NCBI RefSeq assembly: GCF_902497855.1
Contig: NZ_CABVHU010000028.1
Location: forward strand, 1 to 62,615
Source: Pseudomonas fluorescens
GTDB taxonomy: Bacteria; Pseudomonadota; Gammaproteobacteria; Pseudomonadales; Pseudomonadaceae
Reading direction: 5' to 3'
Length of the DNA stretch: 62,615 nt
Position numbers and translations under genes: made by a program. Each line of letters opens with the position of its first letter. Position 1 is the stretch's first letter. Under the pieces are notes generated by a model. The model worked only from the letters and a program-made list of their open reading frames with translations. It was not told where the DNA came from and ran no database searches. Shown here one piece after another: positions 51,475-60,546 of this stretch.

Positions 51475-53700
51475 ATGCCCACCCGCTCGAAGATCATCTA
51501 TACCTTCACCGACGAAGCTCCCGCCCTCGCCACCTATTCACTGTTGCCTATCGTAGAGGCTTTCACCGCCTCCGCTGATATCGCCGTGGAAACCCGCGAT
51601 ATCTCTCTTGCAGGGCGCATCCTGGCCAGCTTCCCCGAGCAACTGGGTGACAAAGCCGTCGCCGACCATCTCGCCGAACTGGGCGACCTGGCCGTCACGC
51701 CTGAAGCCAACATCATCAAGCTGCCGAACATCAGCGCCTCGGTTCCGCAACTGCAAGCCGCGATCAAAGAGCTGCAAGCCCAGGGCTTCGCACTGCCAGA
51801 CTACCCGGAAACCGTGACCAGCGACGCCGACAAGCTCGCCAAGTCGCGCTACGACAAGATCAAAGGCAGCGCCGTGAACCCGGTCCTGCGCGAAGGCAAC
51901 TCCGATCGTCGTGCACCGTTGTCGGTCAAGAACTATGCGCGCAAGCACCCGCACAAAATGGGCGCCTGGGCTGCGGACTCCAAGTCCCACGTGGCGCACA
52001 TGAGCACCGGCGATTTCTACGGCAGCGAAAAAGCCGCCCTGATCGATGCCGCCGATGCGGTCAAAATCGAACTGATCGCTCAAGACGGCACCACCACCGT
52101 CCTGAAAGAAAAGACCACCGTGCAAGCCGGTGAGATCCTCGATTGCGCGGTCATGAGCAAAAAAGCGCTGCGCAACTTCATCGCAGCCGAGATCGAAGAC
52201 GCCAAAGCCAAGGGCGTACTGCTGTCGGTACACCTGAAAGCCACCATGATGAAGGTCTCCGACCCGATCATGTTCGGCCAGATCGTTGCCGAGTTCTACA
52301 AAGACGCACTGGCCAAGCACGCTGACGTGCTGGCACAGATCGGCTTCAACCTGAACAACGGCATCGGCGACCTGTACGCTCGCATCAAGGCCCTGCCTAG
52401 CGATCAGCAAGCGCAGATCGAAGCGGACATCCAGGCGGTCTACGCCGTTCGTCCGTCGCTGGCCATGGTCAACTCCGACAAAGGCATCACCAACCTGCAC
52501 GTGCCGAGCGACGTCATCGTCGACGCCTCGATGCCGGCGATGATCCGTGACTCCGGCAAGATGTGGGGCACCGACGGCCAGCTGCACGACACCAAGGCGG
52601 TGATCCCGGATCGCTGCTACGCCACCATCTACCAGGCGGTGATCGAAGACTGCAAGGCCAATGGCGCTTTCGATCCGACCACCATGGGCAGCGTGCCAAA
52701 CGTTGGCCTGATGGCGAAAAAAGCCGAAGAGTACGGTTCGCACGACAAGACGTTCCAGATCAAGACCAACGGTGTTGTCCGCGTGACCGACAGCAAAGGC
52801 GGCCTGCTGCTGGAACAGTCGGTTGAAGCCGGCGACATCTTCCGCATGTGCCAGACCAAAGACGCGCCGATCCAGGATTGGGTCAAACTGGCCGTCAACC
52901 GTGCTCGCGCAAGCAGCACCCCGGCTATTTTCTGGCTGGACCCGATGCGCGCCCACGACGGCGTGGTGATCGAGAAAGTTCAGGCTTACCTGAAGGATCA
53001 CGACACTGCCGGCCTGGACATCCAGATCAAGGCGCCGGTCGACGCGATGAAGTTCACCCTGCAGCGCACCCGCGAAGGCAAGGACACCATCTCGGTGACC
53101 GGCAACGTATTGCGCGACTACCTGACTGACCTGTTCCCGATCATGGAACTGGGCACCAGCGCCAAGATGCTGTCGATCGTACCGCTGATGAACGGCGGCG
53201 GCCTGTTCGAAACCGGCGCCGGCGGTTCGGCGCCGAAGCACGTGCAGCAGCTGCTGGAAGAAAACTTCCTGCGCTGGGATTCCCTGGGCGAGTTCCTGGC
53301 CCTGGCCGCGTCCCTCGAGCACCTGGGTGTGACTTACAACAACCCCAAGGCGCTGGTATTGGCCAAGACCCTGGACCAGGCCACCGGCCAGTTCCTGGAC
53401 AACAACAAGTCGCCATCGCGCAAAGTCGGCAACATCGACAACCGCGGCAGCCACTTCTACCTGGCGCTGTACTGGGCACAAGCCCTGGCCGCCCAGACCG
53501 AAGACACTGCACTGCAAGCGCAGTTTGGCGAGTTGGCCAAGACCCTGACCGAGAACGAGGCGACCATCGTTGCCGAGCTCAACGCCGTACAGGGCAAGCC
53601 AGTGGACATCGGCGGTTACTACCACGCCAATGCCGAGCTGATCAGCAAGGCCATGCGCCCGAGCAACACTTTCAACGCTGCGATCGCCGCGTTGGTTTAA
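51475..53700 (+). CDS. idh: Monomeric NADP-dependent isocitrate dehydrogenase
   Basis: Large single-chain enzyme of 741 residues with the same reaction as Icd but an unrelated fold length (about 80 kDa). Typical segments are SDRRAPLSVKNYARKHPHKMG (about 132-152), MSTGDFYGSEKAA and DNRGSHFYLALYWAQALA near 650. Pseudomonads keep both enzymes and use them in different carbon and growth states. ATG 51475 follows AAGAAGAGAGAGTTAATCC; the upstream in-frame ATG at 51391 adds unconserved residues. Confidence 0.97.
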   Translation: MPTRSKIIYTFTDEAPALATYSLLPIVEAFTASADIAVETRDISLAGRILASFPEQLGDKAVADHLAELGDLAVTPEANIIKLPNISASVPQLQAAIKELQAQGFALPDYPETVTSDADKLAKSRYDKIKGSAVNPVLREGNSDRRAPLSVKNYARKHPHKMGAWAADSKSHVAHMSTGDFYGSEKAALIDAADAVKIELIAQDGTTTVLKEKTTVQAGEILDCAVMSKKALRNFIAAEIEDAKAKGVLLSVHLKATMMKVSDPIMFGQIVAEFYKDALAKHADVLAQIGFNLNNGIGDLYARIKALPSDQQAQIEADIQAVYAVRPSLAMVNSDKGITNLHVPSDVIVDASMPAMIRDSGKMWGTDGQLHDTKAVIPDRCYATIYQAVIEDCKANGAFDPTTMGSVPNVGLMAKKAEEYGSHDKTFQIKTNGVVRVTDSKGGLLLEQSVEAGDIFRMCQTKDAPIQDWVKLAVNRARASSTPAIFWLDPMRAHDGVVIEKVQAYLKDHDTAGLDIQIKAPVDAMKFTLQRTREGKDTISVTGNVLRDYLTDLFPIMELGTSAKMLSIVPLMNGGGLFETGAGGSAPKHVQQLLEENFLRWDSLGEFLALAASLEHLGVTYNNPKALVLAKTLDQATGQFLDNNKSPSRKVGNIDNRGSHFYLALYWAQALAAQTEDTALQAQFGELAKTLTENEATIVAELNAVQGKPVDIGGYYHANAELISKAMRPSNTFNAAIAALV

Positions 53701-53717
53701 GGTTGTAAGGATGCAAA

Positions 53718-53749
53718 GAAGCCCCGGCCCAGTGCCGGGGTTTCTGTTT
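53718..53749 (+). terminator. Terminator of idh
   Basis: CCCCGGC pairs with GCCGGGG (53722-53740), then TTTCTGTTT. Confidence 0.9.
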
Positions 53750-53787
53750 GTGGGCATCACACACACCTATCTGCCGAACCATATCCC

Positions 53788-53880
53788 CTGTAGGAGCTGG
53801 CTTGCCAGCGAAGGCGGTATATCATTCAACACTTTGATTGACTGACCCACCGCTTTCGCTGGCAAGCCAGCTCCTACAGG
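53788..53880. repeat. Paired REP element
   Basis: Forward GTAGGAGCTGGCTTGCCAGCGAAGGCGG and inverted CCGCTTTCGCTGGCAAGCCAGCTCCTAC lie between idh and nudJ, about 40 bp apart. Confidence 0.88.
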
Positions 53881-53918
53881 GGGTCCGTGTTTCACCCTTC
53901 AAAATTTGAGGAAGCTCT

Positions 53919-54365
53919 ATGGACTGGAAACCCCACATCACCGTCGCCACCATCGTCGAAGACAACGGCCGTTTCCTGATGGTTGAAGAAACCCAGCACG
54001 GACGAACGGTACTCAACCAACCCGCCGGCCATCTCGACCCGGACGAAACCCTGATCGACGCCGCCATACGCGAAACCCTCGAGGAAACCGGCTGGGACGT
54101 CGAACCGACCGGCGTGGTGGGCATTTACCTCTACACCGCCCCGAGCAACGGCGTGACCTACCAGCGGGTCTGCTTCAGCGCCAAGCCGCTCAAACATCGC
54201 CCAAACTACCAACTGGACGACGGCATCGTCGGCGCCAAGTGGCTGACGCGTGACGAATTGCTGGCACAGCGCGCAAACTGGCGCAGTGAGCTGATCATCC
54301 GTTGTATCGATGATTATCTGGACGGCAAACACTTCGGACTCGAACTGATCCGTCCTTCTCTTTAG
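53919..54365 (+). CDS. nudJ: NudJ-like NUDIX hydrolase
   Basis: Nucleotide pyrophosphatase of 148 residues. The NUDIX box reads G37-x5-E43-x7-R51-E52-x2-E55-E56 in GHLDPDETLIDAAIRETLEETGW. E. coli NudJ removes phosphates from HMP-PP, nucleoside di- and triphosphates. It precedes mnmA by 59 bp on the same strand, the order also found in E. coli (nudJ-mnmA-hflD-purB), which supports the assignment. Confidence 0.93.
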   Translation: MDWKPHITVATIVEDNGRFLMVEETQHGRTVLNQPAGHLDPDETLIDAAIRETLEETGWDVEPTGVVGIYLYTAPSNGVTYQRVCFSAKPLKHRPNYQLDDGIVGAKWLTRDELLAQRANWRSELIIRCIDDYLDGKHFGLELIRPSL

Positions 54366-54424
54366 CCTTGCGGGCTTGGGCCTGCTAGAATCGCGTCCTT
54401 TTTCAAGACACTCATTGAATCCCT

Positions 54425-55570
54425 ATGCGTGATCCAGCCCCTTCTGACACACAAAAGAAGCGCGTCATTGTCGGCATGTCCGGCGGCGTGGACTCTTCCG
54501 TTTCCGCTCTCCTGCTGATCGAGCAGGGTTATGAGGTGGAAGGCCTGTTCATGAAGAACTGGGAAGAAGACGATGGAACGGAATACTGCACCGCCATGGA
54601 TGACCTGGCGGACGCCCAGGCCGTGTGCGACAGAATTGGCATCAAGCTGCACACCGCCAACTTCGCCGCCGAGTACTGGGACAACGTGTTCGAGCACTTC
54701 CTGGCCGAATACAAGGCCGGTCGCACGCCGAACCCGGACATCCTCTGCAACCGCGAGATCAAGTTCAAGGCGTTCCTCGACTACGCCATGATGCTGGGTG
54801 CCGACCTGATCGCCACCGGCCACTACGTGCGTCGCCGCGATATCGATGGTCGCACCGAGCTGCTCAAGGGCCTGGACCCGAACAAGGACCAGAGCTACTT
54901 CCTGCATGCCGTCGGCGGCGAACAGATCGCCAAGACCCTGTTCCCGGTCGGCGAACTGGAAAAGCCCGAGGTGCGCGCGATCGCCGAGAAACATCAGCTG
55001 GCCACCGCGAAGAAAAAGGACTCCACCGGGATCTGCTTTATCGGCGAGCGCCGCTTCAGCGACTTCCTCAAGCAGTACCTTCCGGCCCAGCCAGGCGAGA
55101 TCAAGACCACCGAAGGTGAAGTCATCGGCCGTCACCACGGCTTGATGTATCACACTATCGGTCAACGCCAGGGTCTCGGCATCGGCGGACTGAAAGACGC
55201 CAGCGACGAACCCTGGTACGTGCTGATCAAAGACCTGGAGCACAACGAGCTGATCGTTGGCCAGGGCAATGACCACCCGTACCTGTTTTCCCGCGCCCTG
55301 CTCGCCTCGGAGATCTATTGGGTCAACCCGATCGACCTGAGCGAGCCGCGCCAGCTGACCGCCAAGGTCCGTTATCGCCAGAGCGACCAGCCCTGCACCC
55401 TGGAAAAAACCGCCAGCGGCTACCGCGCGACCTTCGACGACCCGCAACGCGCGGTGACCCCAGGCCAATCGGTGGTGTTCTATGACGGTGAAATCTGCCT
55501 CGGCGGCGGCGTGATCGAAATTGCCGAACCCTGGACCAGCAAGAACACCAGCAAGGGCCACGCCCAATGA
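54425..55570 (+). CDS. mnmA: tRNA-specific 2-thiouridylase MnmA
   Basis: Enzyme of 381 residues that thiolates U34 of tRNA-Lys, -Glu and -Gln with sulfur from TusE. The P-loop SGGVDSS is at 19-25. The catalytic cysteines are Cys108 (DILCNRE) and Cys204 (GICFIGE). The C-terminal beta-barrel (about 215-375) binds tRNA. The stop overlaps the hflD start by 4 nt. Confidence 0.96.
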   Translation: MRDPAPSDTQKKRVIVGMSGGVDSSVSALLLIEQGYEVEGLFMKNWEEDDGTEYCTAMDDLADAQAVCDRIGIKLHTANFAAEYWDNVFEHFLAEYKAGRTPNPDILCNREIKFKAFLDYAMMLGADLIATGHYVRRRDIDGRTELLKGLDPNKDQSYFLHAVGGEQIAKTLFPVGELEKPEVRAIAEKHQLATAKKKDSTGICFIGERRFSDFLKQYLPAQPGEIKTTEGEVIGRHHGLMYHTIGQRQGLGIGGLKDASDEPWYVLIKDLEHNELIVGQGNDHPYLFSRALLASEIYWVNPIDLSEPRQLTAKVRYRQSDQPCTLEKTASGYRATFDDPQRAVTPGQSVVFYDGEICLGGGVIEIAEPWTSKNTSKGHAQ

Positions 55571-56190
55571 ACCCGACCCAGGAGCAATTGACGGCACTTG
55601 GCGGGGTGTTTCTCGCCGCGGTACTGGTCGACAAGATCGCCAAGACCGGCCAGACCACCGAAGCCGGCCTGACCTGCATGCTCGGCAGCCTGCTGATTCG
55701 CGACCCCAAGGACACCCTGGAAGTCTACGGCGGCGACGACCTCAATCTGCGCGAAGGCTACCGCGCGCTGATTGGCGCCCTGGAGCGCGACCCCAGCACC
55801 CTTCAGCGCGAACCGCTGCGGTATGCGCTGGCCATGCTGGGCCTGGAGCGCCAGCTGGCCAAACGCGGCGACATGCTGGACGAAATCGGCAAGCGCCTGC
55901 CGCAGATCCAGTCCCAGGTCGAACACTTCGGCGCGGCTCACGAAAACGTGATCGCGGCCTGCGGCGCGCTGTATCAGGACACCTTGAGCACCCTGCGCCA
56001 GCGGATTCAGGTCCACGGCGACATGCGCAACCTGCAGCAACCGAGCAACGCTTCGAAAATCCGCGCCCTGCTGCTGGCCGGGATTCGTTCGGCACGCCTG
56101 TGGCGGCAGCTGGGCGGCCATCGCTGGCAACTGGTGATCAGCCGCCGCAAGTTGCTGAAAGAGCTTTACCCGCTGATGCGCAGCAGCTGA
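55567..56190 (+). CDS. hflD: HflD (lysogenization regulator homologue)
   Basis: Helical, membrane-associated protein of 207 residues. In E. coli HflD binds phage lambda CII and blocks its activity. The characteristic text is QLTALGGVFLAAVLVDKIAKTGQT at the N-terminus, LERQLAKRGDMLDEIGKRL near 95, and IRALLLAGIRSARLWRQLGG near the end. It is coupled to mnmA (ATGA overlap). Its normal cellular role remains unclear. Confidence 0.93.
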   Translation: MNPTQEQLTALGGVFLAAVLVDKIAKTGQTTEAGLTCMLGSLLIRDPKDTLEVYGGDDLNLREGYRALIGALERDPSTLQREPLRYALAMLGLERQLAKRGDMLDEIGKRLPQIQSQVEHFGAAHENVIAACGALYQDTLSTLRQRIQVHGDMRNLQQPSNASKIRALLLAGIRSARLWRQLGGHRWQLVISRRKLLKELYPLMRSS

Positions 56191-56315
56191 ACCGCGTCCG
56201 CAACACCTTGTGAATTTGTAACGCGTAAGACGCTGGTCAGTTGGCAACGGACCAGCGGATTTTTTCATGTATGATACGCGCCCCATTTCGTTGCCCGACT
56301 GTCCGAGAACACCCC

Positions 56316-57686
56316 ATGCAGCTTTCTTCGCTCACTGCGGTTTCCCCTGTTGACGGCCGCTACGCCGGCAAAACCCAGGCCCTGCGCCCGATTTTCAGCG
56401 AATACGGCCTGATCCGTGCGCGCGTTCTGGTTGAAGTGCGCTGGCTCCAGCGCCTGGCCGCTCACCCAGGCATCAGCGAAGTGCCGGCGTTCTCCGCCGA
56501 AGCCAACGCGGTGCTGAACACCCTGGCGGACAACTTCGCCCTGGAGCACGCCGAGCGCGTCAAAGAGATCGAGCGCACCACCAACCACGACGTCAAGGCC
56601 ATCGAATACTTGCTCAAAGAGCAAGCGGCCAAGCTGCCGGAACTGGCAGCTGTCAGCGAATTCATCCACTTTGCCTGCACCAGCGAGGACATCAACAACC
56701 TGTCCCACGCCCTGATGCTGCGCGAAGGCCGTGATGATGTGATGCTGCCGCTGATGCGCCAGACCGCCGACGCCATCCGCGAGCTGGCGATCCGTTTCGC
56801 TGACGTGCCAATGCTGTCGCGCACCCACGGTCAACCGGCTTCGCCGACCACCCTGGGCAAAGAGCTGGCGAACGTGGTTTACCGCCTGGAGCGTCAAATC
56901 GCTCAAGTCGCTGCCGTTCCACTGCTGGGCAAGATCAACGGCGCTGTCGGCAACTACAACGCCCACCTGTCGGCCTACCCTGAGATCGACTGGGAAGAAA
57001 ACGCCCGCGCCTTCATCGAAGACGAGCTCGGCCTGGGTTTCAACCCGTACACCACGCAGATCGAACCGCACGACTACATCGCCGAGCTGTTCGACGCGAT
57101 CGCCCGTTTCAACACGATCCTGATCGACTTCGACCGCGACATCTGGGGCTACATCTCCCTGGGTTATTTCAAACAGCGCACCATCGCTGGCGAAATCGGT
57201 TCGTCGACCATGCCGCACAAGGTCAACCCGATCGACTTCGAAAACTCGGAAGGCAACTTAGGGATAGCCAACGCGCTGTTCCAGCACCTGGCGAGCAAGC
57301 TGCCGATCTCCCGCTGGCAGCGTGACCTGACCGACTCCACCGTTCTGCGCAACCTCGGTGTCGGCTTCGCCCACAGCGTGATCGCGTACGAAGCCAGCCT
57401 CAAAGGTATCAGCAAACTCGAGCTCAACGCCCAGAAGATCGCTGCCGACCTGGACGCTTGCTGGGAAGTATTGGCCGAGCCGATCCAGACCGTCATGCGT
57501 CGCTACAACATCGAAAACCCGTACGAAAAGCTGAAAGAGTTGACCCGCGGCAAGGGCATCAGCCCTGAAGCACTGCAAACTTTCATCGACGGCCTGGACA
57601 TGCCAGCCGCGGCCAAGGCCGAGCTGAAACTGCTGACCCCGGCGAACTACATCGGCAACGCTGTAGAGCAAGCCAGGCGCATCTGA
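56316..57686 (+). CDS. purB: Adenylosuccinate lyase
   Basis: Purine-synthesis enzyme of 456 residues acting on both SAICAR and adenylosuccinate. The fumarase/aspartase signature GSSTMPHKVNP lies near 295-305 in the mobile catalytic loop. Catalytic His residues are in TSEDINN/RTHGQPA regions near 125-175. The ATG at 56316 gives the standard MQLSSLTAVSPVDGRY; upstream in-frame codons cross the likely promoter. Followed by a terminator. Confidence 0.97.
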   Translation: MQLSSLTAVSPVDGRYAGKTQALRPIFSEYGLIRARVLVEVRWLQRLAAHPGISEVPAFSAEANAVLNTLADNFALEHAERVKEIERTTNHDVKAIEYLLKEQAAKLPELAAVSEFIHFACTSEDINNLSHALMLREGRDDVMLPLMRQTADAIRELAIRFADVPMLSRTHGQPASPTTLGKELANVVYRLERQIAQVAAVPLLGKINGAVGNYNAHLSAYPEIDWEENARAFIEDELGLGFNPYTTQIEPHDYIAELFDAIARFNTILIDFDRDIWGYISLGYFKQRTIAGEIGSSTMPHKVNPIDFENSEGNLGIANALFQHLASKLPISRWQRDLTDSTVLRNLGVGFAHSVIAYEASLKGISKLELNAQKIAADLDACWEVLAEPIQTVMRRYNIENPYEKLKELTRGKGISPEALQTFIDGLDMPAAAKAELKLLTPANYIGNAVEQARRI

Positions 57687-57708
57687 TCGACCGCTGTACC
57701 CGTTTGAG

Positions 57709-57734
57709 ACGCCCGGCAGCGCCGGGCGTTTTTA
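57709..57734 (+). terminator. Terminator of purB
   Basis: ACGCCCGGC pairs with GCCGGGCGT (57709-57729), then TTTTT. Confidence 0.93.
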
Positions 57735-57772
57735 TTCCCGTCTGAAAAGTGCTTTTTTTCAATAGGTTACAC

Positions 57773-58942
57773 ATGAATCCTGATATTCCTCTTCAACTTC
57801 TGGGCGGCATCACGGCGCGCGAATTCATGCGCGACTACTGGCAGAAAAAACCGCTGCTGATCCGCCAGGCGATTCCTGAATTCGAAAGCCCGATCGACGC
57901 CGACGAACTGGCCGGCCTCGCGCTGGAAGAAGAAGTTGAGTCGCGCCTGGTGATCGAGCACGGCGAGCGCCCTTGGGAATTGCGCCGCGGCCCGTTCGCC
58001 GAAGACGAATTCAGCAAATTGCCGGAACGCGACTGGACCCTGCTGGTTCAAGCGGTTGACCAGTTCGTGCCGGAAGTTGCCGAGTTGCTGGAAAACTTCC
58101 GCTTCCTGCCGAGCTGGCGCGTCGACGACGTGATGATCAGCTTCGCCGCCCCGGGTGGCAGCGTCGGCCCGCACTTCGACAACTACGACGTGTTCCTGCT
58201 GCAGGGCCATGGCAAGCGCAACTGGAAGATCGGCCAGATGTGCGATTCCGAGAGCAAGCTGCTGCAACACGCCGACCTGCGCATCCTCGCCGACTTCGAA
58301 GCAACCGACGAATGGGTCCTGGAACCGGGCGACATGCTCTACCTGCCGCCGCGCCTGGCCCATTGCGGCGTGGCCGTCGACGATTGCCTGACCTACTCGG
58401 TCGGCTTCCGTGCGCCGAGCGCCGCTGAAGTGCTGACCCACTTCACCGACTTCCTCAGCCAGTTCCTGCCGGACGAAGAGCGTTACACCGACGCCGACGC
58501 CGTGCCGGCTGCCGATCCGCACCAGATCCAGCACGACGCCCTCGACCGCTTGAAAGGCCTGCTGGCCGAGCACATGAGCGACGAGCGCCTGCTGCTGACC
58601 TGGTTCGGCCAGTTCATGACGGAGCCGCGCTATCCGGAACTGGTGGTGGGCCCGGAAGAGATCGAAGAAGACGATCTGCTCGCCAGCCTCGAGCAAGGCG
58701 CAGTGCTGATCCGCAACCCGAGTGCGCGCCTGGCCTGGTCCGAAGTCGATGACGACCTGCTGCTGTTTGCCAGCGGCCAGAGCCGTTACCTGCCGGGCAA
58801 ACTGCGCGAGCTGCTGAAGATGATTTGCGCCGCCGATGCGTTGCACGTCGACAATCTTGGCGACTGGTTGAGCGACGAAGACGGTCGCGGCCTGCTGTGT
58901 GAGCTGATCAAGCAAGGAAGCCTGGGGTTTGCCGATGAATAA
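57773..58942 (+). CDS. roxA: Ribosomal protein L16 arginine hydroxylase (RoxA/YcfD-like)
   Basis: Fe(II)/2-oxoglutarate oxygenase of 389 residues with a JmjC/cupin core. The facial triad is His134, Asp136 (in GPHFDNYDV) and His197 (in RLAHCGV), matching the known YcfD positions. It hydroxylates an arginine of L16. A dimerisation helix region and a winged C-terminal domain follow (about 220-389). ATG 57773 gives MNPDIPLQLLGG. It overlaps the next gene by 8 nt. Confidence 0.93.
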   Translation: MNPDIPLQLLGGITAREFMRDYWQKKPLLIRQAIPEFESPIDADELAGLALEEEVESRLVIEHGERPWELRRGPFAEDEFSKLPERDWTLLVQAVDQFVPEVAELLENFRFLPSWRVDDVMISFAAPGGSVGPHFDNYDVFLLQGHGKRNWKIGQMCDSESKLLQHADLRILADFEATDEWVLEPGDMLYLPPRLAHCGVAVDDCLTYSVGFRAPSAAEVLTHFTDFLSQFLPDEERYTDADAVPAADPHQIQHDALDRLKGLLAEHMSDERLLLTWFGQFMTEPRYPELVVGPEEIEEDDLLASLEQGAVLIRNPSARLAWSEVDDDLLLFASGQSRYLPGKLRELLKMICAADALHVDNLGDWLSDEDGRGLLCELIKQGSLGFADE

Positions 58943-59360
58943 GATTCACGTACGTGTCGCAGACTGGCAAAAGGACAACGCCGAGATCCGGCGCATTCGT
59001 GAGACGGTGTTCGTCGCCGAGCAGTCCGTTCCGCCCGAGTTGGAATGGGATGCCGATGATGTGACGGCGGTGCATTTCCTCGCCCTCGAAGGCGACTTTC
59101 CGGTGGGTACCGCTCGCTTGCTGCCTGACGGTCACGTCGGCCGGGTATCGGTGCTCAAGGACTGGCGCGGCTTGAAAGTCGGCGATGCGCTGATGCACGC
59201 GGTGATCGGTGAAGCCGAGAAGCGCGGCCTGAACCAGCAGATGCTGAGTGCGCAAGTGCAGGCCACGGCGTTCTATGAGCGCCTGGGTTTTCACATGGTC
59301 AGCGAGGAGTTCCTGGAAGCAGGGATTCCGCATGTGGACATGGTGCGTCACTCGGCCTGA
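58935..59360 (+). CDS. GNAT-family N-acetyltransferase
   Basis: Acetyltransferase of 141 residues of the YjcF/ElaA-like kind. The acetyl-CoA loop lies in VLKDWRGLKVGDALMHAVI near 75, and ATAFYERLGFHMVSEEFLEAGIPHVDM closes the fold. The start at 58935 lies 8 nt inside roxA, so the two are probably translated together. Substrate unknown. Confidence 0.88.
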   Translation: MNKIHVRVADWQKDNAEIRRIRETVFVAEQSVPPELEWDADDVTAVHFLALEGDFPVGTARLLPDGHVGRVSVLKDWRGLKVGDALMHAVIGEAEKRGLNQQMLSAQVQATAFYERLGFHMVSEEFLEAGIPHVDMVRHSA

Positions 59361-59375
59361 TAGCGAGTCGCGGCC

Positions 59376-59440
59376 TTCGCGGGCAAGCCTCGCTCCTACA
59401 GGATTACGGTAAACCTGTAGGAGCGAGGCTTGCCCGCGAA
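59376..59440. repeat. Paired REP element, nearly perfect long inverted repeat
   Basis: TTCGCGGGCAAGCCTCGCTC... (59376-59402) and its reverse complement (59414-59440) pair over about 27 bp with an 11-nt loop. It lies just after the GNAT stop and could stabilise or end the transcript. Confidence 0.9.
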
Positions 59441-59461
59441 GAGGCCCGAAGAACACCCAAA

Positions 59462-59495
59462 AACGCCCCGCCATTTTCCAATGCCGGGGCGTTTT
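59462..59495 (+). terminator. Hairpin terminator downstream of the GNAT gene
   Basis: AACGCCCCG pairs with CGGGGCGTT, then TTGC. It lies after the REP pair and probably ends the roxA-GNAT transcript. Confidence 0.85.
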
Positions 59496-59552
59496 GCTGC
59501 CTACGATTCAACTTGCCCCCTGCCAGGCCGACAAACTGGCACTATCAAACCC

Positions 59553-59668
59553 CTGTAGGAGCGAGCTTGCTCGCGATAAGCTTCAGAACGCCACGTTTAC
59601 CCAGTATAGATACGGCATCGTTCACGACCATCGTCGGAACGCCGCCCGGAGCAAGCTCGCTCCTACAT
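59553..59668. repeat. Paired REP element ending at the start of the secretin-N gene
   Basis: Forward GTAGGAGCGAGCTTGCTCGCGA at 59555 and inverted GGAGCAAGCTCGCTCCTAC ending at about 59667. Only two bases separate its end from the GGAG ribosome site of the next gene. Confidence 0.88.
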
Positions 59669-59683
59669 GCGGAGATAATGGAT

Positions 59684-60445
59684 ATGTCCCCACGCACCCT
59701 CCTCACCACGCTGCTACTGACCTGCAGTATTTCGGTCATGGCCGCTACCGAGATCGTGCCGCTGAACTACCACACCAGCGCCGACATGCTGCCGATGGCG
59801 CAGGATTTCATCGGCACCAGTGGCCAGGTCAGCGCCTACGGCAACCAACTGATCGTCAACGCCGATCGCCACAAGATCGACGAACTTAAGGCCCTTATCG
59901 CCCAACTCGATACCGCACCCAAACGCCTGCTGATCACCGTCGACACCAACGAAAACAATTTTCAGAATGACCAGGGCTATTCGGTCAACGGCGCCAAACC
60001 GGGCCAGACCCGCATCATCAGCCGCAGCACCGATAGCCGCGACGGCGGCATCCAGCAAATCCAGGCCAGCGAAGGCGCACCCGCCCTGATCCAGGTCGGC
60101 CAGAGCGTGCCGCTGATCAGCACCCAGACCGATGTTTACGGCGACCTGCGCAGCCAGACCGAATACCGCAACGTCACCCAGGGTTTCTACGTCACCGCCC
60201 GCGTCACCGGCGAAACCGTTCACCTGGCGATCAGCACCAATCGTGATCGCATCAGCCAGGAACGTCCCGATGTAGTGAACGTGCAAAGTACCGACACAAC
60301 CGTCACGGGACGCCTTGGCGAGTGGATCACCCTGGCCGGCGTGAATCGCCAGACCCAGGCCGATAAACAGGGCCTGACCCGCAGCTACTCGACCCAGGGC
60401 AGGGATGACATGACCCTGCGGGTGAAAGTCGATACTTTGGACTGA
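59684..60445 (+). CDS. Exported secretin N-domain protein
   Basis: Periplasmic protein of 253 residues. A signal peptide (about 1-21, ending VMA) is followed by a region like the N-terminal domains of secretins (TEIVPLNYHTSADMLPMAQDFIGTSGQVSAYGNQLIVNADRHKIDELKALIAQLD, about 22-78), but the beta-barrel pore domain is absent. The rest is polar and beta-rich. It may be a stand-alone pilotin-like or peptidoglycan-associated factor; no secretion genes are near. ATG 59684 has GGAG at 9 nt; ATG 59678 is too close. Confidence 0.75.
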   Translation: MSPRTLLTTLLLTCSISVMAATEIVPLNYHTSADMLPMAQDFIGTSGQVSAYGNQLIVNADRHKIDELKALIAQLDTAPKRLLITVDTNENNFQNDQGYSVNGAKPGQTRIISRSTDSRDGGIQQIQASEGAPALIQVGQSVPLISTQTDVYGDLRSQTEYRNVTQGFYVTARVTGETVHLAISTNRDRISQERPDVVNVQSTDTTVTGRLGEWITLAGVNRQTQADKQGLTRSYSTQGRDDMTLRVKVDTLD

Positions 60446-60485
60446 ATCACCGAAAACTGACTGATTAGTCGTATTAGACCAAAGA

Positions 60486-60511
60486 TGTAGTGCTTTAAAA
60501 AAAGCACTACA
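60486..60511. promoter_or_regulatory. 26-bp palindrome before the aceA promoter
   Basis: TGTAGTGCTTT (60486-60496) and AAAGCACTACA (60501-60511) are perfectly complementary around AAAA. It ends 6 bp before the -35 box, a natural regulator position. In pseudomonads the RpiR-type regulator RccR controls aceA; whether this is its site is inference. Confidence 0.7.
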
Positions 60512-60517
60512 AAACGT

Positions 60518-60546
60518 TTGACGATACAAAAAAGCAAAGGCATGAT
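60518..60546 (+). promoter_or_regulatory. Sigma-70-type promoter candidate for aceA
   Basis: TTGACG (60518-60523) and CATGAT (60541-60546) are 17 bp apart, five and four matches to consensus. Transcription would start near 60553. Confidence 0.6.

Noticed and set aside
51538..53766. A 742-codon open frame antisense to idh
   Set aside because: Same reason: it mirrors the codon structure of idh and has no domain signature.
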